Positions 34,496 through 44,511 of a stretch of DNA of 64,000 nt are shown one piece after another. Origin of the DNA: Sphingomonas sp. Y57 (lineage in GTDB: Bacteria; Pseudomonadota; Alphaproteobacteria; Sphingomonadales; Sphingomonadaceae); contig NZ_LDES01000009.1 in NCBI RefSeq assembly GCF_001015195.1, positions 62,001 to 126,000 on the forward strand, written 5' to 3'. Under the pieces are notes generated by a model. The model searched no databases, was not told the DNA's origin, and saw only the letters and a program-made list of their open reading frames with translations. Both the position numbers and the translations under genes were made by a program. The number at the start of each line of letters is the position of its first letter. Position 1 is the stretch's first letter.

Positions 34496-37400
34496 ATGAC
34501 CGATCTCGATCGTATCCTCGCCGCCTCCGAAGCGCTGACCCTGTCGCGCGCGCCGATGGGCTTCCAGCCCTGGCTGGCCGCCGACCTCGCCCGCGCTGCC
34601 GCGGCGAAGGGCGGGCGGCTGGTGTTTATCGCGGCCGACGACCAGGCGATGCATTCGCTGGCCGAGGCCGCGCGCTTCTTCGCGCCCGAGCTGACGGTGC
34701 TGACCTTCCCGGCCTGGGACTGCCTGCCTTATGACCGCGCCAGCCCGGCGCTGCGCGCGACCAGCGAGCGGCTCGCGACGCTCCATGCCTTGCAGGGCAA
34801 GCCGAACGGGCCCGTGCTGGTCGCGACCACGGTCAACGCCGCCACCCAGCGGGTGCTCACCCCGTTCCGCATCCGCCAGCTCGTCGCCCGGCTGGCACCC
34901 GGCGAGCGGATCGATCGCGACCGGCTGGCCGCGATGCTGCAGGCGAACGGCTATGTCCGCACCGACACCGTCACCGAGCAGGGCGAATATGCGGTGCGCG
35001 GCAGCCTGGTCGACCTGTTCCCGGCGGGCGAGCCGCACGCGCTCCGCCTCGATTTCTTCGGCGACGAGATCGAGAGCGTCCGCCAGTTCGACGCGACCGA
35101 CCAGCGGACGATCGGCCCGGTCGACGGCTTCACCCTGCTGCCGGCCTCCGAGGCGCTGCTCGACGAGGAGACGATCAAGCGGTTCCGCGGCCGTTACCGC
35201 GAGCGCTTCGGCGCCAGCGCGACCGGCGACCCGATCTACCAGGCGGTGTCGGACGGCCGCCGCCTCGCCGGCATGGACCATTGGCTACCGCTGTTCGAGG
35301 AACGGCTGGAGACGCTGTTCGACCATCTCGCGCCCGAGGACCTGGTCCTGCGCGAGGCGGGATCGATCAAGGCGGCCGAAGCGCGGTTCGAAGCAATCGC
35401 CGACTATCACGCCAACCGGGTCCGCGCCCGCACCACCGATCCCGGCAGCTACCGTCCGCTCGAACCGAGCGAACTCTACCTGGCCACAGACGAATGGCAG
35501 ACGGTGATCGCCGACCGGCCGATCCACCTCGTGACCCCCTTCGCCGAGCCGGAGAGCGCCCGCGTGCTCGACCTGGGCGTCGACGCCGCGCGCGACTTCG
35601 CGCCCGAACGAACGCAGGGCGTCAACATCTACGACGCCGTGGTCGAGCATGTCGAAACGCTCGGCAAGACCGGCAAGCGCGTGGTGCTGGCGAGCTATTC
35701 TGCCGGATCGCGCGAGCGCTTCGCGGGGCTGCTGGCGGAACATGGCCTCGACCGCGTCGATCTGGTCGACGACTGGCAGGCGGCGATCGCCCGGCCCGCC
35801 CCCGGCAAGTCGCTGGGATCGGGGCTGGCGCGGGTCGCCCTCGCCGTGCTGCCGCTCGACCATGGCTTCACCAGCGGCGACATCGCACTGCTGACCGAGC
35901 AGGACATGCTGGGCGACCGGCTGGTCCGACGACAGAAGCGCAAGAAGTCGGCCGACGCCTTCCTCGCCGAGCTGGCGACGCTCAGCCCCGGCGACCTCGT
36001 CGTCCACATGGACCATGGCATCGGCCGCTATGAGGGGCTGACCTCGATCCCGGTCGCGAAGGCGCCGCACGACTGCGTCGCGCTGACCTATGCCGGCGGC
36101 GACAAGCTCTACGTCCCCGTCGAGAATATCGACGTACTGAGCCGCTACGGCGCCGAGAACGACGCCGTCCAGCTCGACAAGCTGGGCGGCGTCGCCTGGC
36201 AGGCGCGCAAGGCGCGGATGAAGGAGCGGATCCGCGAGATCGCGGGCGAGCTGATCAAGACCGCCGCCGAACGCGCGCTCCGCCCGGCCGAGGCGATCGA
36301 GCCCGACAGCGGCTATAACGAGTTCGTCGACCGCTTCCCCTATCAGGAGACCGAGGATCAGGACCGCGCGATCGCCGACGTGATCGACGACCTGGCAGCG
36401 GGCAAGCCGATGGACCGGCTCGTCTGCGGCGATGTCGGCTTCGGCAAGACCGAGGTCGCGCTGCGTGCTGCCTTCGTCGCGGCGATGGGCGGGATGCAGG
36501 TGGCGCTGATCTGCCCCACCACCCTGCTCGCGCGGCAGCATTACCGCAACTTCGTCGAGCGCTTCCACGGCATGCCGGTCAATATCGGGCATTTGTCGCG
36601 GCTCGTCTCGGCAAGCGAGGCGAAGAAGACCAAGGACGGTCTCGCCGACGGATCGATCGACATCGTCATCGGCACCCATGCGCTGCTCGCCAAGGGGATC
36701 GAGTTCAAGCGGCTCGGCCTCGTCATCGTCGACGAGGAACAGCGCTTCGGCGTTACCCACAAGGAGCGGCTGAAGGCGCTCAAGACCGACGTCCACATGC
36801 TGACGCTGACCGCGACGCCGATCCCGCGCACCTTGCAGATGGCGATGTCGGGGCTGCGCGAGCTGAGCGTGATCCAGACCCCGCCGGTCGACCGGCTGGC
36901 GGTGCGCACCTATGTCGCGCCCTGGGACGGGGTGGTGATCCGGGAGGCGCTGCTGCGCGAGCATTATCGCGGCGGCCAGAGTTTCCTGGTCACGCCCCGG
37001 ATCAAGGACCTGCCCGACATCGAGGACTATCTGCGCAAGGAGGTCCCCGAGGTCAGCTATGTCGTCGCCCATGGCCAGATGGCGGCCGGCGAGGTCGAGG
37101 AGCGGATGTCGGCCTTCTACGACAAGAAGTTCGACATCCTCGTGTCGACCACGATCATCGAGAGCGGGCTCGACATCCCGTCGGCCAACACGCTGATCGT
37201 CAACCGCGCGGACCGCTTCGGCCTCGCCCAGCTCTACCAGCTGCGCGGCCGGGTCGGCCGGTCGAAGACGCGCGCCTATGCCTATCTGACGACCGGTGAC
37301 CGCGGCCTGACCGAGACCGCGGAGAAGCGCCTCCATATCCTCCAGAACATCGACACGCTGGGCGCCGGCTTCCAGATCGCCAGCCACGACCTCGACATTC

Positions 37401-37981
37401 GCGGCGCAGGCAACCTGCTCGGCGACGAGCAGTCGGGCCATATCAAGGAGGTCGGCTTCGAGCTCTACCAGTCGATGCTGGAGGAGGCGATCCTCGACGC
37501 CAAGGCGGGCGGTCTCGCCGAGACGAAGCGCGAGAGCTTCTCGCCACAGATCAACGTCGACGCGCCGATCCTGATCCCCGAGGACTATGTCCCCGACCTC
37601 GACCTGCGCATGGGTCTCTACCGCCGCATGAACGAGGTCGAGACCCGTGCCGAGATCGAGGCCTTCGCCGCCGAGCTGATCGACCGTTTCGGCAAGCTTC
37701 CGGCCGCGACCCAGAGCCTGCTGACGGTGATCGAGATCAAGCTCAACTGTCGCAAGGCCTGCGTCGCCAAGATCGACACCGGCCCGCGCGGCGCGCTGGT
37801 CACCTTCCACAATGACAATTTCCCCGACCTGCCGGGGCTGCTCGCCTATGTCGACCGGCTGAAGGACAGCGCCCGGCTGCGCCCCGACAGCAAGCTGGTG
37901 ATCACCCGCAACTGGCCCGAGCCGTCGCACCGGCTGAACGGTGCGCTGCAGCTCTCGCGGGGGCTGGCGAAGATTGTTTAG
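34496..37981 (+). CDS. mfd: Transcription-repair coupling factor Mfd
   Basis: A 1161-residue SF2 translocase that removes stalled RNA polymerase and recruits UvrA. The UvrB-like N-terminal domain is visible (TFPAWDCLPYDR). The CarD-like RNA-polymerase-binding domain follows (LSPGDLVVHMDHGIGRYEGL), then Walker A CGDVGFGKTEVA, DEEQRFGVTHKE, TATPIPRTLQMAM and QLRGRVGRSK. The C-terminal TRCF domain includes YRRMNEVET. Full-length and intact. Confidence 0.96.
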   Translation: MTDLDRILAASEALTLSRAPMGFQPWLAADLARAAAAKGGRLVFIAADDQAMHSLAEAARFFAPELTVLTFPAWDCLPYDRASPALRATSERLATLHALQGKPNGPVLVATTVNAATQRVLTPFRIRQLVARLAPGERIDRDRLAAMLQANGYVRTDTVTEQGEYAVRGSLVDLFPAGEPHALRLDFFGDEIESVRQFDATDQRTIGPVDGFTLLPASEALLDEETIKRFRGRYRERFGASATGDPIYQAVSDGRRLAGMDHWLPLFEERLETLFDHLAPEDLVLREAGSIKAAEARFEAIADYHANRVRARTTDPGSYRPLEPSELYLATDEWQTVIADRPIHLVTPFAEPESARVLDLGVDAARDFAPERTQGVNIYDAVVEHVETLGKTGKRVVLASYSAGSRERFAGLLAEHGLDRVDLVDDWQAAIARPAPGKSLGSGLARVALAVLPLDHGFTSGDIALLTEQDMLGDRLVRRQKRKKSADAFLAELATLSPGDLVVHMDHGIGRYEGLTSIPVAKAPHDCVALTYAGGDKLYVPVENIDVLSRYGAENDAVQLDKLGGVAWQARKARMKERIREIAGELIKTAAERALRPAEAIEPDSGYNEFVDRFPYQETEDQDRAIADVIDDLAAGKPMDRLVCGDVGFGKTEVALRAAFVAAMGGMQVALICPTTLLARQHYRNFVERFHGMPVNIGHLSRLVSASEAKKTKDGLADGSIDIVIGTHALLAKGIEFKRLGLVIVDEEQRFGVTHKERLKALKTDVHMLTLTATPIPRTLQMAMSGLRELSVIQTPPVDRLAVRTYVAPWDGVVIREALLREHYRGGQSFLVTPRIKDLPDIEDYLRKEVPEVSYVVAHGQMAAGEVEERMSAFYDKKFDILVSTTIIESGLDIPSANTLIVNRADRFGLAQLYQLRGRVGRSKTRAYAYLTTGDRGLTETAEKRLHILQNIDTLGAGFQIASHDLDIRGAGNLLGDEQSGHIKEVGFELYQSMLEEAILDAKAGGLAETKRESFSPQINVDAPILIPEDYVPDLDLRMGLYRRMNEVETRAEIEAFAAELIDRFGKLPAATQSLLTVIEIKLNCRKACVAKIDTGPRGALVTFHNDNFPDLPGLLAYVDRLKDSARLRPDSKLVITRNWPEPSHRLNGALQLSRGLAKIV

Positions 37982-37982
37982 C

Positions 37983-38026
37983 CCTCAGGCGCCAGGCGCC
38001 GGGCATGCGACCGCCGGCGCTTGAGG
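37983..38026. terminator. Hairpin between the convergent mfd and GGDEF/EAL genes
   Basis: CCTCAGGCGCC (37983-37993) pairs with GGCGCTTGAGG (38016-38026) with one G-U, around a 22-base loop. No T tract; it is a possible shared terminator. Confidence 0.35.
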
Positions 38027-38030
38027 CCAA

Positions 38031-40118
38031 CTAATCAACACTACTCATCGCCTTGTCGACGACCATCGCCTCCAGCGTGCCGCTGTCGATCGGCGGCGAG
38101 CAGAGATAGCCCTGATAGTAATTGCACCCCTCGCGCGCGAGGAGCGAGAGCTGGGCCTTGGTCTCGACCCCCTCGGTGATCACCGCCAGGCCGAGCGAGC
38201 GGGCCATCTCGATCACGCCGCGCACGACGATGCGATCGCGGGTCGAGCCGGTGATGTCCTCGGCCAGGGTCTTGTCGATCTTGAGGTAGTCGAGCGGCAG
38301 CGCCTTGAGGTAGGCCAGGCTCGAATAGCCGGTGCCGAAATCGTCGATCGCCACCCGCAGTCCGGCGCCGCGCAGCCGGGCAAGCAGCCCGGCCGCCCCC
38401 GCGAGGTCGGCGATGAGGCCGCTTTCGGTCACCTCGACGGTCAGTCTGTCCCTCGGGAAGCCGGCCTTGTCGACCCGGTTCAGGAAATCCTCGACGAAAT
38501 TGGGCTGGGCGATATCGGCGGCGGTGACGTTCACTGACAGCCGCAAATTACCCATATGCCCGGGCCAGCCCGCCGCGACCTCGAGCGCACGCTGTTGCAC
38601 ATAGGTCGAGAGTTGGACGACGAAATCGGACCGGGCCGCGGTCGCGAACAAGGGGACGGCACCGAGCTCGCCGAGTTGCGGGTGCCGCCAGCGGGCGAGC
38701 GCCTCGACCCCCATGATCTGGCCTGAGCGGATGTCGACCTGCGGTTGGAAGAGGATATCGATCTGGTCATGATCGAGTGCGCGGCGCAGGTCGATCTCGA
38801 GCTGATTGCGGCGATGCGCCTCGGCTTCGCTGTCGGCGTCGAGGGCGCGGACCAGGCCGGTGTCGCCATGCTTGGCCGCGGCGAGCGCGGCTGCCGCACG
38901 CTGGAACAGCGTTCCCGCGTCGCGCCGCGCGTCACCGTCGATCGCGGCGATGCCGACCCGGCAGGACAGCGGGATGAGCGAATCCCCGGACACGAACGGC
39001 CAGGCGACGCTTTCGACGAGCCGGTTGGCGATCAGTTCGGCGGTATCGGCGGTCACCGGCGCGCCGAGCGCGATCGCGAATTCGGAACCGGCGGTACGGG
39101 CGATCATCGTATGCTCGAGCCCGATCCGGTCGATTACCCGCTCGATCCGCCGGGCGACGCCCTGCAACACGGCGTCGCCGGTCGGCCGGCCGAAGGCGGC
39201 GTTGACCAGGCCGAAGCGCATGATGCCCAGCATCAGCAGGATGCAGCGCGGTTCGGCCAGTTGATCGTCGGCCAGCCGCCACTCGACCCATTGGCGAATG
39301 CGATCGACCGCGGGCAACCCGGTCAGCGCGTCACTGTCCCCGCCCGCTGGTTCTCCGTCACGGCGGTCGACCTCGACCCAGGCGACGACAGCATGGCGCT
39401 CGTCGTCATAGGAAAGATGGTGGGCCAGCCGGTCGCCGAGCGCACGGCTGCGATGGGCGAAAGCGGTCGACCGGCCCGTCGACAGCAGCCGATCGATCGC
39501 CTCGCGCGCCAACCGGCGGCTCTCGCGATCCATCAGCCGGAACAGCATCGACATGGGCACCGTATCGGTCGCCACTCCGATCCGGTCGGCGAGCGCCGCG
39601 CTGAGCGTCACCATCCGGTCGCCCGGCTTCCAGATCCATGCTTCGGATTCCGAAAGCCGGAGCGCGTCGCGGACCGAAGCGGCCCGGCCACCGCCCGCCA
39701 GCCGTTCGGCATGGCGATCGGCGAAGGCGAGCGCGATCCGCATCTCCGCCTCGCCAAAGGGCGTCGTCAGATAATGGGTTGCCCCTGCCGCGAGATAGTC
39801 GTCGAGGCTGGCTATATCGTCGACGATCACGAGCAGCGCGGAGCCCGCGGACCCGACCGCGGCCGCCATCGCGGCACAGGCCTCCAGCGCCTCGTCCTCC
39901 GCGTCCCGGGCGTCGATCACCGCAACCGTCGCGCCCGAGGCGATGAAGCGCCGCCCGGCGGCCTCGGCCCGTCGTGCCGCGATCACGCGCCGGCCGGTCC
40001 GCTCGATCAACGGCGCCAATTCGTTCCGATGCCGGAAGGATATCAGGAAGAGAGGCAGCTGCACCCCTGCGGCGGCGCTGGCAGCCGCTGCCCCGATTGA
40101 GCCCACACCCTTCGTCAT
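38031..40118 (-). CDS. GGDEF/EAL-domain protein, probable c-di-GMP phosphodiesterase
   Basis: A 695-residue protein. The N-terminus (about 1-130) has a receiver-like fold (VIDARDAEDEALEACAAM, then LLVIVDDIASLDDYLAAGATHYLTTPF). A PAS-like region follows, then a GGDEF domain whose signature is degenerate (RTAGSEFAIAL), so cyclase activity is unlikely. The EAL domain is intact in the visible motifs: GVEALARWRHP, EVTESGL, DDFGTGYSSLAYLKALPLD and ITEGVET. It should hydrolyse c-di-GMP. Start ATG 40116-40118 (MTKGVGS) was chosen; the frame opens at 40220 with an unlikely hydrophobic N-terminus. Confidence 0.85.
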   Translation of the reverse strand: MTKGVGSIGAAAASAAAGVQLPLFLISFRHRNELAPLIERTGRRVIAARRAEAAGRRFIASGATVAVIDARDAEDEALEACAAMAAAVGSAGSALLVIVDDIASLDDYLAAGATHYLTTPFGEAEMRIALAFADRHAERLAGGGRAASVRDALRLSESEAWIWKPGDRMVTLSAALADRIGVATDTVPMSMLFRLMDRESRRLAREAIDRLLSTGRSTAFAHRSRALGDRLAHHLSYDDERHAVVAWVEVDRRDGEPAGGDSDALTGLPAVDRIRQWVEWRLADDQLAEPRCILLMLGIMRFGLVNAAFGRPTGDAVLQGVARRIERVIDRIGLEHTMIARTAGSEFAIALGAPVTADTAELIANRLVESVAWPFVSGDSLIPLSCRVGIAAIDGDARRDAGTLFQRAAAALAAAKHGDTGLVRALDADSEAEAHRRNQLEIDLRRALDHDQIDILFQPQVDIRSGQIMGVEALARWRHPQLGELGAVPLFATAARSDFVVQLSTYVQQRALEVAAGWPGHMGNLRLSVNVTAADIAQPNFVEDFLNRVDKAGFPRDRLTVEVTESGLIADLAGAAGLLARLRGAGLRVAIDDFGTGYSSLAYLKALPLDYLKIDKTLAEDITGSTRDRIVVRGVIEMARSLGLAVITEGVETKAQLSLLAREGCNYYQGYLCSPPIDSGTLEAMVVDKAMSSVD

Positions 40119-40269
40119 TGCCGAACTGTTACCGTATCGCAGCACGCTCGCCAATCCGCAAAGCACCGCGAAAAACACGGATCCGCAATCGATCCACAGC
40201 TTCGCCGCCGCGATCGCCATATGCCAGCCGGCTCAGGGTATCGTCGTGCCTCGCCGCCTCGCCATAACG

Positions 40270-40304
40270 GAATGAGCCGGTGGCATTTTCCCACCGGCTC
40301 ATTC
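40270..40304. terminator. Perfect 14-bp hairpin between the EAL and TonB-receptor genes
   Basis: GAATGAGCCGGTGG (40270-40283) is perfectly complementary to 40291-40304, with loop CATTTTC. There is no T tract on either side. It lies between the GGDEF/EAL gene start and the receptor gene stop, both on the minus strand, so it may stop read-through from the island. Confidence 0.5.
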
Positions 40305-40386
40305 GCGCATCAGGACGGCGCCCGCCTGCATTCGGCGGTCTGCCGGACGGTCGTGCCGATATCGGGGAGCGCTTCCCGCTATCGCG

Positions 40387-40408
40387 CGCCGGAGCATCTG
40401 CTCCGGCG
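40387..40408 (-). terminator. Hairpin directly after the TonB-receptor gene
   Basis: CGCCGGAGCA/TGCTCCGGCG, a 10-bp perfect inverted repeat with a two-base centre, starts 8 bases beyond the receptor stop codon on the minus strand. No T tract follows. Confidence 0.45.
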
Positions 40409-40415
40409 GCGACAA

Positions 40416-42683
40416 TCAGAAGCGGACGCCGAACTCCACGCCATAATAGCGGGGCATGCCGCCGAACGCGTTGTAACCGATGTTCGGGGACTTGATCTCG
40501 GCATATTCGGTGTTGGCCAGGTTACGGCCGAACAGCGATACCGACCAGCGGCCCCGTTCATAGGTGACGTTCGCGTCCCACAGGCCGTAGGCCTTCTGCT
40601 CCAGCAGGGGCGTGTTCAGCACGTCGGTATAGACATGCGAACGCCAGGTGTAGCCGGTGCGGAACGACAGCGAGCTGTCGTCGCCGAGATCGGCCTCGTA
40701 GCTACCGCCGATATAGGCGGTCCACTTGGGCACGCGGTCGAACCGGAGGCTCGTCGCGCTGACGCCGGCCGGAAGCCCGGTCAGGTTGTTGAAGGAGTCG
40801 TACTTCGCGTCCGTATAACCCAGCGATCCGTCGAAGCGCAGGCCGCGGACGGGCGCGAAGGCCGTCTCCAGCTCGATGCCCTGGATGGTCGCCTTGGCGG
40901 CGTTGAACAGCTGCTGGGCCGGGGATTCGCCGGCGACGGCGAACTGCACGAGCCGCTGGATGTCGTCATATTTCTGGCGATAATAGCCCAGGTTTATGCG
41001 CAGGCGATTGTCCATCAGATCGGACTTCACGCCCACTTCGTACGACGCGACCGTTTCCGGATTGGCCGGCGTGACGGCCCCGCCCGGCGATGGCGCGCGC
41101 GCGTTGAAGTTACCCGCGCGGTAGCCGCGCGAATAGCTCGCGTAGAGCATGATATTGGGCTGAACCTTGTAATTGACCACGAAGCGCGGCGAGACATCGT
41201 CCCACGACTTCTTGGCATCAAGGAAGTTCAGCGCGCAGGACTCGAAGCTCTGGCCGGGGCAGTTGACCAGCGGCTGGACGTGCATCCGCTTGATGTCCTT
41301 GCTGTAGCGGACACCGGCCGACGCGGTCAGTTCGGGCGTGATGTGGAAATCGAGGTTGGCGAAGGCCGCATAGGACTTGATGTCCTGATCCCACACGTTG
41401 ACGGTGTAGCGGTTGAGCGTGGTCGTCGGCAGCCGCGTCAGACGCTTTTCGAACACGTCCTCCTTCAGGTTGAAATAGAAGCCGCCGACCAGCAGGTCGA
41501 ACCTGTCGGCGATGGTGATGTTGTAGCGCGCTTCCAGGCTGCTCTGCTTGGCATCCTCCTCTCCGTCGGGGAACAGCAGCACGTCGAAAGGATCGCCCCC
41601 GACGTTGAGCGTCGAGTCATAGCTGACCTTGCGATAGGCGCCGATTGCGGTGAGGGTGCCGGCACCGATGTCTTGCGACAGCTCGCCGATGACGTGGAAG
41701 CCCTTGATGTCGGTGTAGCCGGGCGTACCCAGATTGACGCCCCACTTCTTGTCGGCGGGGGTGTATCCCCACAGGGTCTGCTGCTGCCGCGGGGGGCTGC
41801 CGGGGTCGAAATAGGAGCGGGTCGCCCCGCCGCCATCCTTGAAATTGATATACTGGCCGAGCAGCGTGAACCGCGTCGCCTCGGCGATGTTGAAGACCCA
41901 GGTGGACTTGACGACGACCTCGTCGGCACCGCCGACCCGCCCCTCCTTGTGCTGCGCCGCTGCGGCGCCGGTGGGGTTGGCGTTGACCGTGGCGGGGACG
42001 GTCACGAAGGTGCCGCTGTTCCTGTTGTGGAAGAAGCCGTCATTGTTGCGGGTCAGCACCGCCAGGCGCGCGAAGACCTTGTCCTCGACGATGGCGGTCT
42101 CCAGCCCGGTCCGGGTCTCGACCGTGTTCGCGTTACCCAGGGTAACCTTGAACGTCGCCTCGCTCTTGCCGGTGGGGCGCTTGCTGCGCAGGCTGACGGC
42201 GCCACCCGACGCGTTGCGGCCGAACAGCACGCCCTGGGGTCCGCGCAGCACCTCGACGCCCTCGGTATCGAAGGTGTCGAGCACGGCGCCCGCCTGATAG
42301 CCGATCACCATGCCATCCTGGATGATGTTGACGGCGGGATCGAGCGACCGGACGCTCGTGCTCACGCCGACGCCCCGCATGAAGAAGTTGGCGAAGCCGG
42401 GGAAAGTGCCGACGCCGTCGAGCTGGGCATTGGGAACGAGGCGCCCGATGTCGCGAATGTCGATGGCGTGCGACGCCTCGATCGTCCGGGAGTCGATCGC
42501 GCTGATCGCCATCGGCACCTTCTGGAGCTGCTCGCCCCGCGCCTTCTTCTGCGCATAGACGACGATGTCCTGGATGCCGTCCGGATTGGGGTCCGCAGCC
42601 TGCGCGTAAGCCGGCGACACCAGCGCCATGCCCAGCGCCGCGGCGCTCGCCACCGCCAACGATCCTCGGACGGACTTCTTCAT
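40416..42683 (-). CDS. TonB-dependent receptor of the catabolic island
   Basis: A 755-residue outer-membrane transporter. The signal peptide is LAVASAAALGMALVSPAYA, the TonB box lies in DIVVYAQKK, the plug includes SFMRG-like FFMRGVGVSTSVRSLDP and LRGPQGVLFGRNASGGAVSL, and the barrel ends in GVEFGVRF with the terminal Phe of outer-membrane proteins. There is no STN domain, so this is a simple transporter and not a transducer. It is the first gene transcribed away from the MarR gene, and its upstream region has a strong TATCGA-N2-TCGAAT operator. It probably imports the island's substrate. Confidence 0.92.
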   Translation of the reverse strand: MKKSVRGSLAVASAAALGMALVSPAYAQAADPNPDGIQDIVVYAQKKARGEQLQKVPMAISAIDSRTIEASHAIDIRDIGRLVPNAQLDGVGTFPGFANFFMRGVGVSTSVRSLDPAVNIIQDGMVIGYQAGAVLDTFDTEGVEVLRGPQGVLFGRNASGGAVSLRSKRPTGKSEATFKVTLGNANTVETRTGLETAIVEDKVFARLAVLTRNNDGFFHNRNSGTFVTVPATVNANPTGAAAAQHKEGRVGGADEVVVKSTWVFNIAEATRFTLLGQYINFKDGGGATRSYFDPGSPPRQQQTLWGYTPADKKWGVNLGTPGYTDIKGFHVIGELSQDIGAGTLTAIGAYRKVSYDSTLNVGGDPFDVLLFPDGEEDAKQSSLEARYNITIADRFDLLVGGFYFNLKEDVFEKRLTRLPTTTLNRYTVNVWDQDIKSYAAFANLDFHITPELTASAGVRYSKDIKRMHVQPLVNCPGQSFESCALNFLDAKKSWDDVSPRFVVNYKVQPNIMLYASYSRGYRAGNFNARAPSPGGAVTPANPETVASYEVGVKSDLMDNRLRINLGYYRQKYDDIQRLVQFAVAGESPAQQLFNAAKATIQGIELETAFAPVRGLRFDGSLGYTDAKYDSFNNLTGLPAGVSATSLRFDRVPKWTAYIGGSYEADLGDDSSLSFRTGYTWRSHVYTDVLNTPLLEQKAYGLWDANVTYERGRWSVSLFGRNLANTEYAEIKSPNIGYNAFGGMPRYYGVEFGVRF

Positions 42684-42715
42684 GCGACCTCTCCCTGCGT
42701 CGATTATCCGATTAA

Positions 42716-42729
42716 TATCGATATCGAAT
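42716..42729. promoter_or_regulatory. MarR-type operator copy 1 (receptor promoter)
   Basis: TATCGATATCGAAT fits the dyad TATCGA-N2-TCGATA with one half-site perfect and the other 5 of 6. It lies 33 bases before the receptor start. A related CATATCGAAATATG dyad follows at 42740-42753, so two proteins may bind side by side. Confidence 0.65.
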
Positions 42730-42808
42730 TAAATGCATTCATATCGAAATATGTCGACATCGCAACTTGTTTCTCTCGCGGCGATCCGGAGATGCGGTGG
42801 ACGGGTGG

Positions 42809-43267
42809 TTAGCGGGCGCCGGGAGCCAGCGCGTCGTCGATGCGCTTCATCGCCGCGCGAAGCTGTTCCAGTTCTTCGCGGCCGATCGCGTTCACCAGCC
42901 GGTCGGTCACTTCCTTGCTGAGCATATTGCCTTCGATGGCGACCTTTCGACCGCTCTCCGTCAGCTCGGCGGTGATGACGCGCGAATCGTGGACCCCGGG
43001 CGTCCGGCGGACATAGCCGCGCTTCTCCAGGCGCTTCAGCTGATGGGAGATGGTGGACTGCGGCAGCGCCATGATCCGCACGATATCGCCGGCGGCCAGC
43101 GGCCCGTTCTCCAGCAGAGAGACCAACAGCCGCGATTCGGTAAGGTCGATGCCCCAGATCTTCAGCTTCGGATTGGTGATGCGTAGCAGATGCGCATTGA
43201 TCCGATGGGCGAGGAAGGAGATGCGATCGCGCAGCGGCGGCGTACCCATCTCGGTCGTCTCGTTCAT
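42809..43267 (-). CDS. MarR-family transcriptional regulator
   Basis: A 152-residue winged-helix repressor. The recognition region reads AAGDIVRIMALPQSTISHQLKRLEKRGYVRR and the wing is GVHDSRVITAELTESG. The first helices contain LAHRINAHLLR. MarR proteins typically sense small aromatic or phenolic ligands. Its start overlaps the stop of the MFS transporter gene by one base, so the two are co-transcribed. The island's shared TATCGA-N2-TCGATA sites are the obvious candidate operators. Confidence 0.92.
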   Translation of the reverse strand: MNETTEMGTPPLRDRISFLAHRINAHLLRITNPKLKIWGIDLTESRLLVSLLENGPLAAGDIVRIMALPQSTISHQLKRLEKRGYVRRTPGVHDSRVITAELTESGRKVAIEGNMLSKEVTDRLVNAIGREELEQLRAAMKRIDDALAPGAR

Positions 43268-44511
43268 CAGCGTCTGCCTCCCGTCCCCTGCCCCAAAACC
43301 GGATAGCGTCCCAGCATCACGACAAGCAAGCCGCCCAGCATGAACAGGGCAGCGGCGATGTGGAAGCTCGCCTGGTAGCTCTGTGTAGCCTCGTAGATCC
43401 GCGAGAAGATGGTTGGCGCGACGGCGCTGCCCGCCGCCAGCGCGACATAGCTCAGCGCATAGATCTGCGGATAGTGGCGCAAGCCGAAATAGCGTGCGGT
43501 GAGGAACGCCAGCACATCGAGTTCGGCGCCCGCGGCGAGGCCGAGCAGGGCGCAGGAAAAGGCCAGCACGGCGCTGTCGTTCGATCCGCTGATCAGCACG
43601 CAGGCGATCGCTGGCAGGATCAGGACGATGCAGGCCACGGCCGGGGCCCAGAACCTGTCCATCAGGAAGCCCGACAGGATGCGTCCCGGGATCATGCTGA
43701 CGGCGTAGAAACTGGCGATCCCAGCCGCAGAGACCGCGTCAAATCCACGATCGGACAGGGTCGGCACCAGATTGGGGCCCGCCCCGGAGATGGCCAGGTA
43801 ACCGCAGAGGATCGAGCCGGTGAGGATCCAGAAACGGCGGTTCCCCAGCGCCTGCCGCACATCCAGCCCCTCGAGTTCGTGAGCCACGGCGCGTTTCGGA
43901 TCCGCCTCGCCGGGGCGCAGGAAGAGATAGACGACCGGAAAGGCCACCACGATCGGCAATGCCGCGATGAGGCGCAGGGCGCCCTGCCATCCCAACGTCG
44001 GCTCGGCCATCGCGACCAGGTTGGGAAGCAACATGGCGATGAACGCCGTGCCGACCAGGGCAAGGCCGAGCGCAGTACCCCGCGCCTTGACGAAGCTGCC
44101 GGCGACGACGCGCGACCACAGCACGGGATTGGACCCCGCCCCCAGGATCGCCGCCACCGCATATCCCGCCCAGAACTGCCCGAGCGAGGCGGCGAAAGAG
44201 GCCAGGGTCAAACCGGCCGAAACGCCGACCAGTGAGGGAAGCGCGACGCGGCGGGCGCCATATCGTTCGATCAGCCAGCCGACGATCGGGGACGTGAGCG
44301 CACCGATACCAGAGCTGAAAAGGATGGCGAACTGGATGTCCGATCGTGCCCATCCGGTAGCAGCCTCGACGGGCTTGGTCAGCGGACCGATCGAATAGAA
44401 GGGCAAGGCGATCGCGCTGCAACCGACACCGATCGCACAGGCCACCAGGAGCAGCCAGTTGCTCCGCAGTTCAGCGAGTGCTCCGCCCTCGCCCGTATCG
44501 GAGCGGTTCAC
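43267..44511 (-). CDS. MFS transporter of the catabolic island
   Basis: A 414-residue 12-helix permease of the oxalate/formate-like or monocarboxylate-type MFS group: N-terminus LLLVACAIGVGCSAIALPFYSIGPLTKPVEAATGWARSDI, and loop 2-3 motif GWLIERYGARRVAL. Its stop shares a base with the MarR start, and its own start overlaps the VOC gene end (ATGA), so VOC, MFS and MarR form one operon. It probably moves the substrate or a pathway intermediate across the inner membrane. Confidence 0.88.
   Translation of the reverse strand: MNRSDTGEGGALAELRSNWLLLVACAIGVGCSAIALPFYSIGPLTKPVEAATGWARSDIQFAILFSSGIGALTSPIVGWLIERYGARRVALPSLVGVSAGLTLASFAASLGQFWAGYAVAAILGAGSNPVLWSRVVAGSFVKARGTALGLALVGTAFIAMLLPNLVAMAEPTLGWQGALRLIAALPIVVAFPVVYLFLRPGEADPKRAVAHELEGLDVRQALGNRRFWILTGSILCGYLAISGAGPNLVPTLSDRGFDAVSAAGIASFYAVSMIPGRILSGFLMDRFWAPAVACIVLILPAIACVLISGSNDSAVLAFSCALLGLAAGAELDVLAFLTARYFGLRHYPQIYALSYVALAAGSAVAPTIFSRIYEATQSYQASFHIAAALFMLGGLLVVMLGRYPVLGQGTGGRR

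Noticed and set aside
35285-37930. 881-residue open frame on the minus strand opposite mfd
   Set aside because: It is a codon-bias shadow of the intact mfd gene; composition is unusual and no family matches.
40221-42812. 863-residue open frame on the plus strand opposite the TonB receptor
   Set aside because: It is antisense to a complete receptor gene and covers the operator region as well; no recognisable domain.
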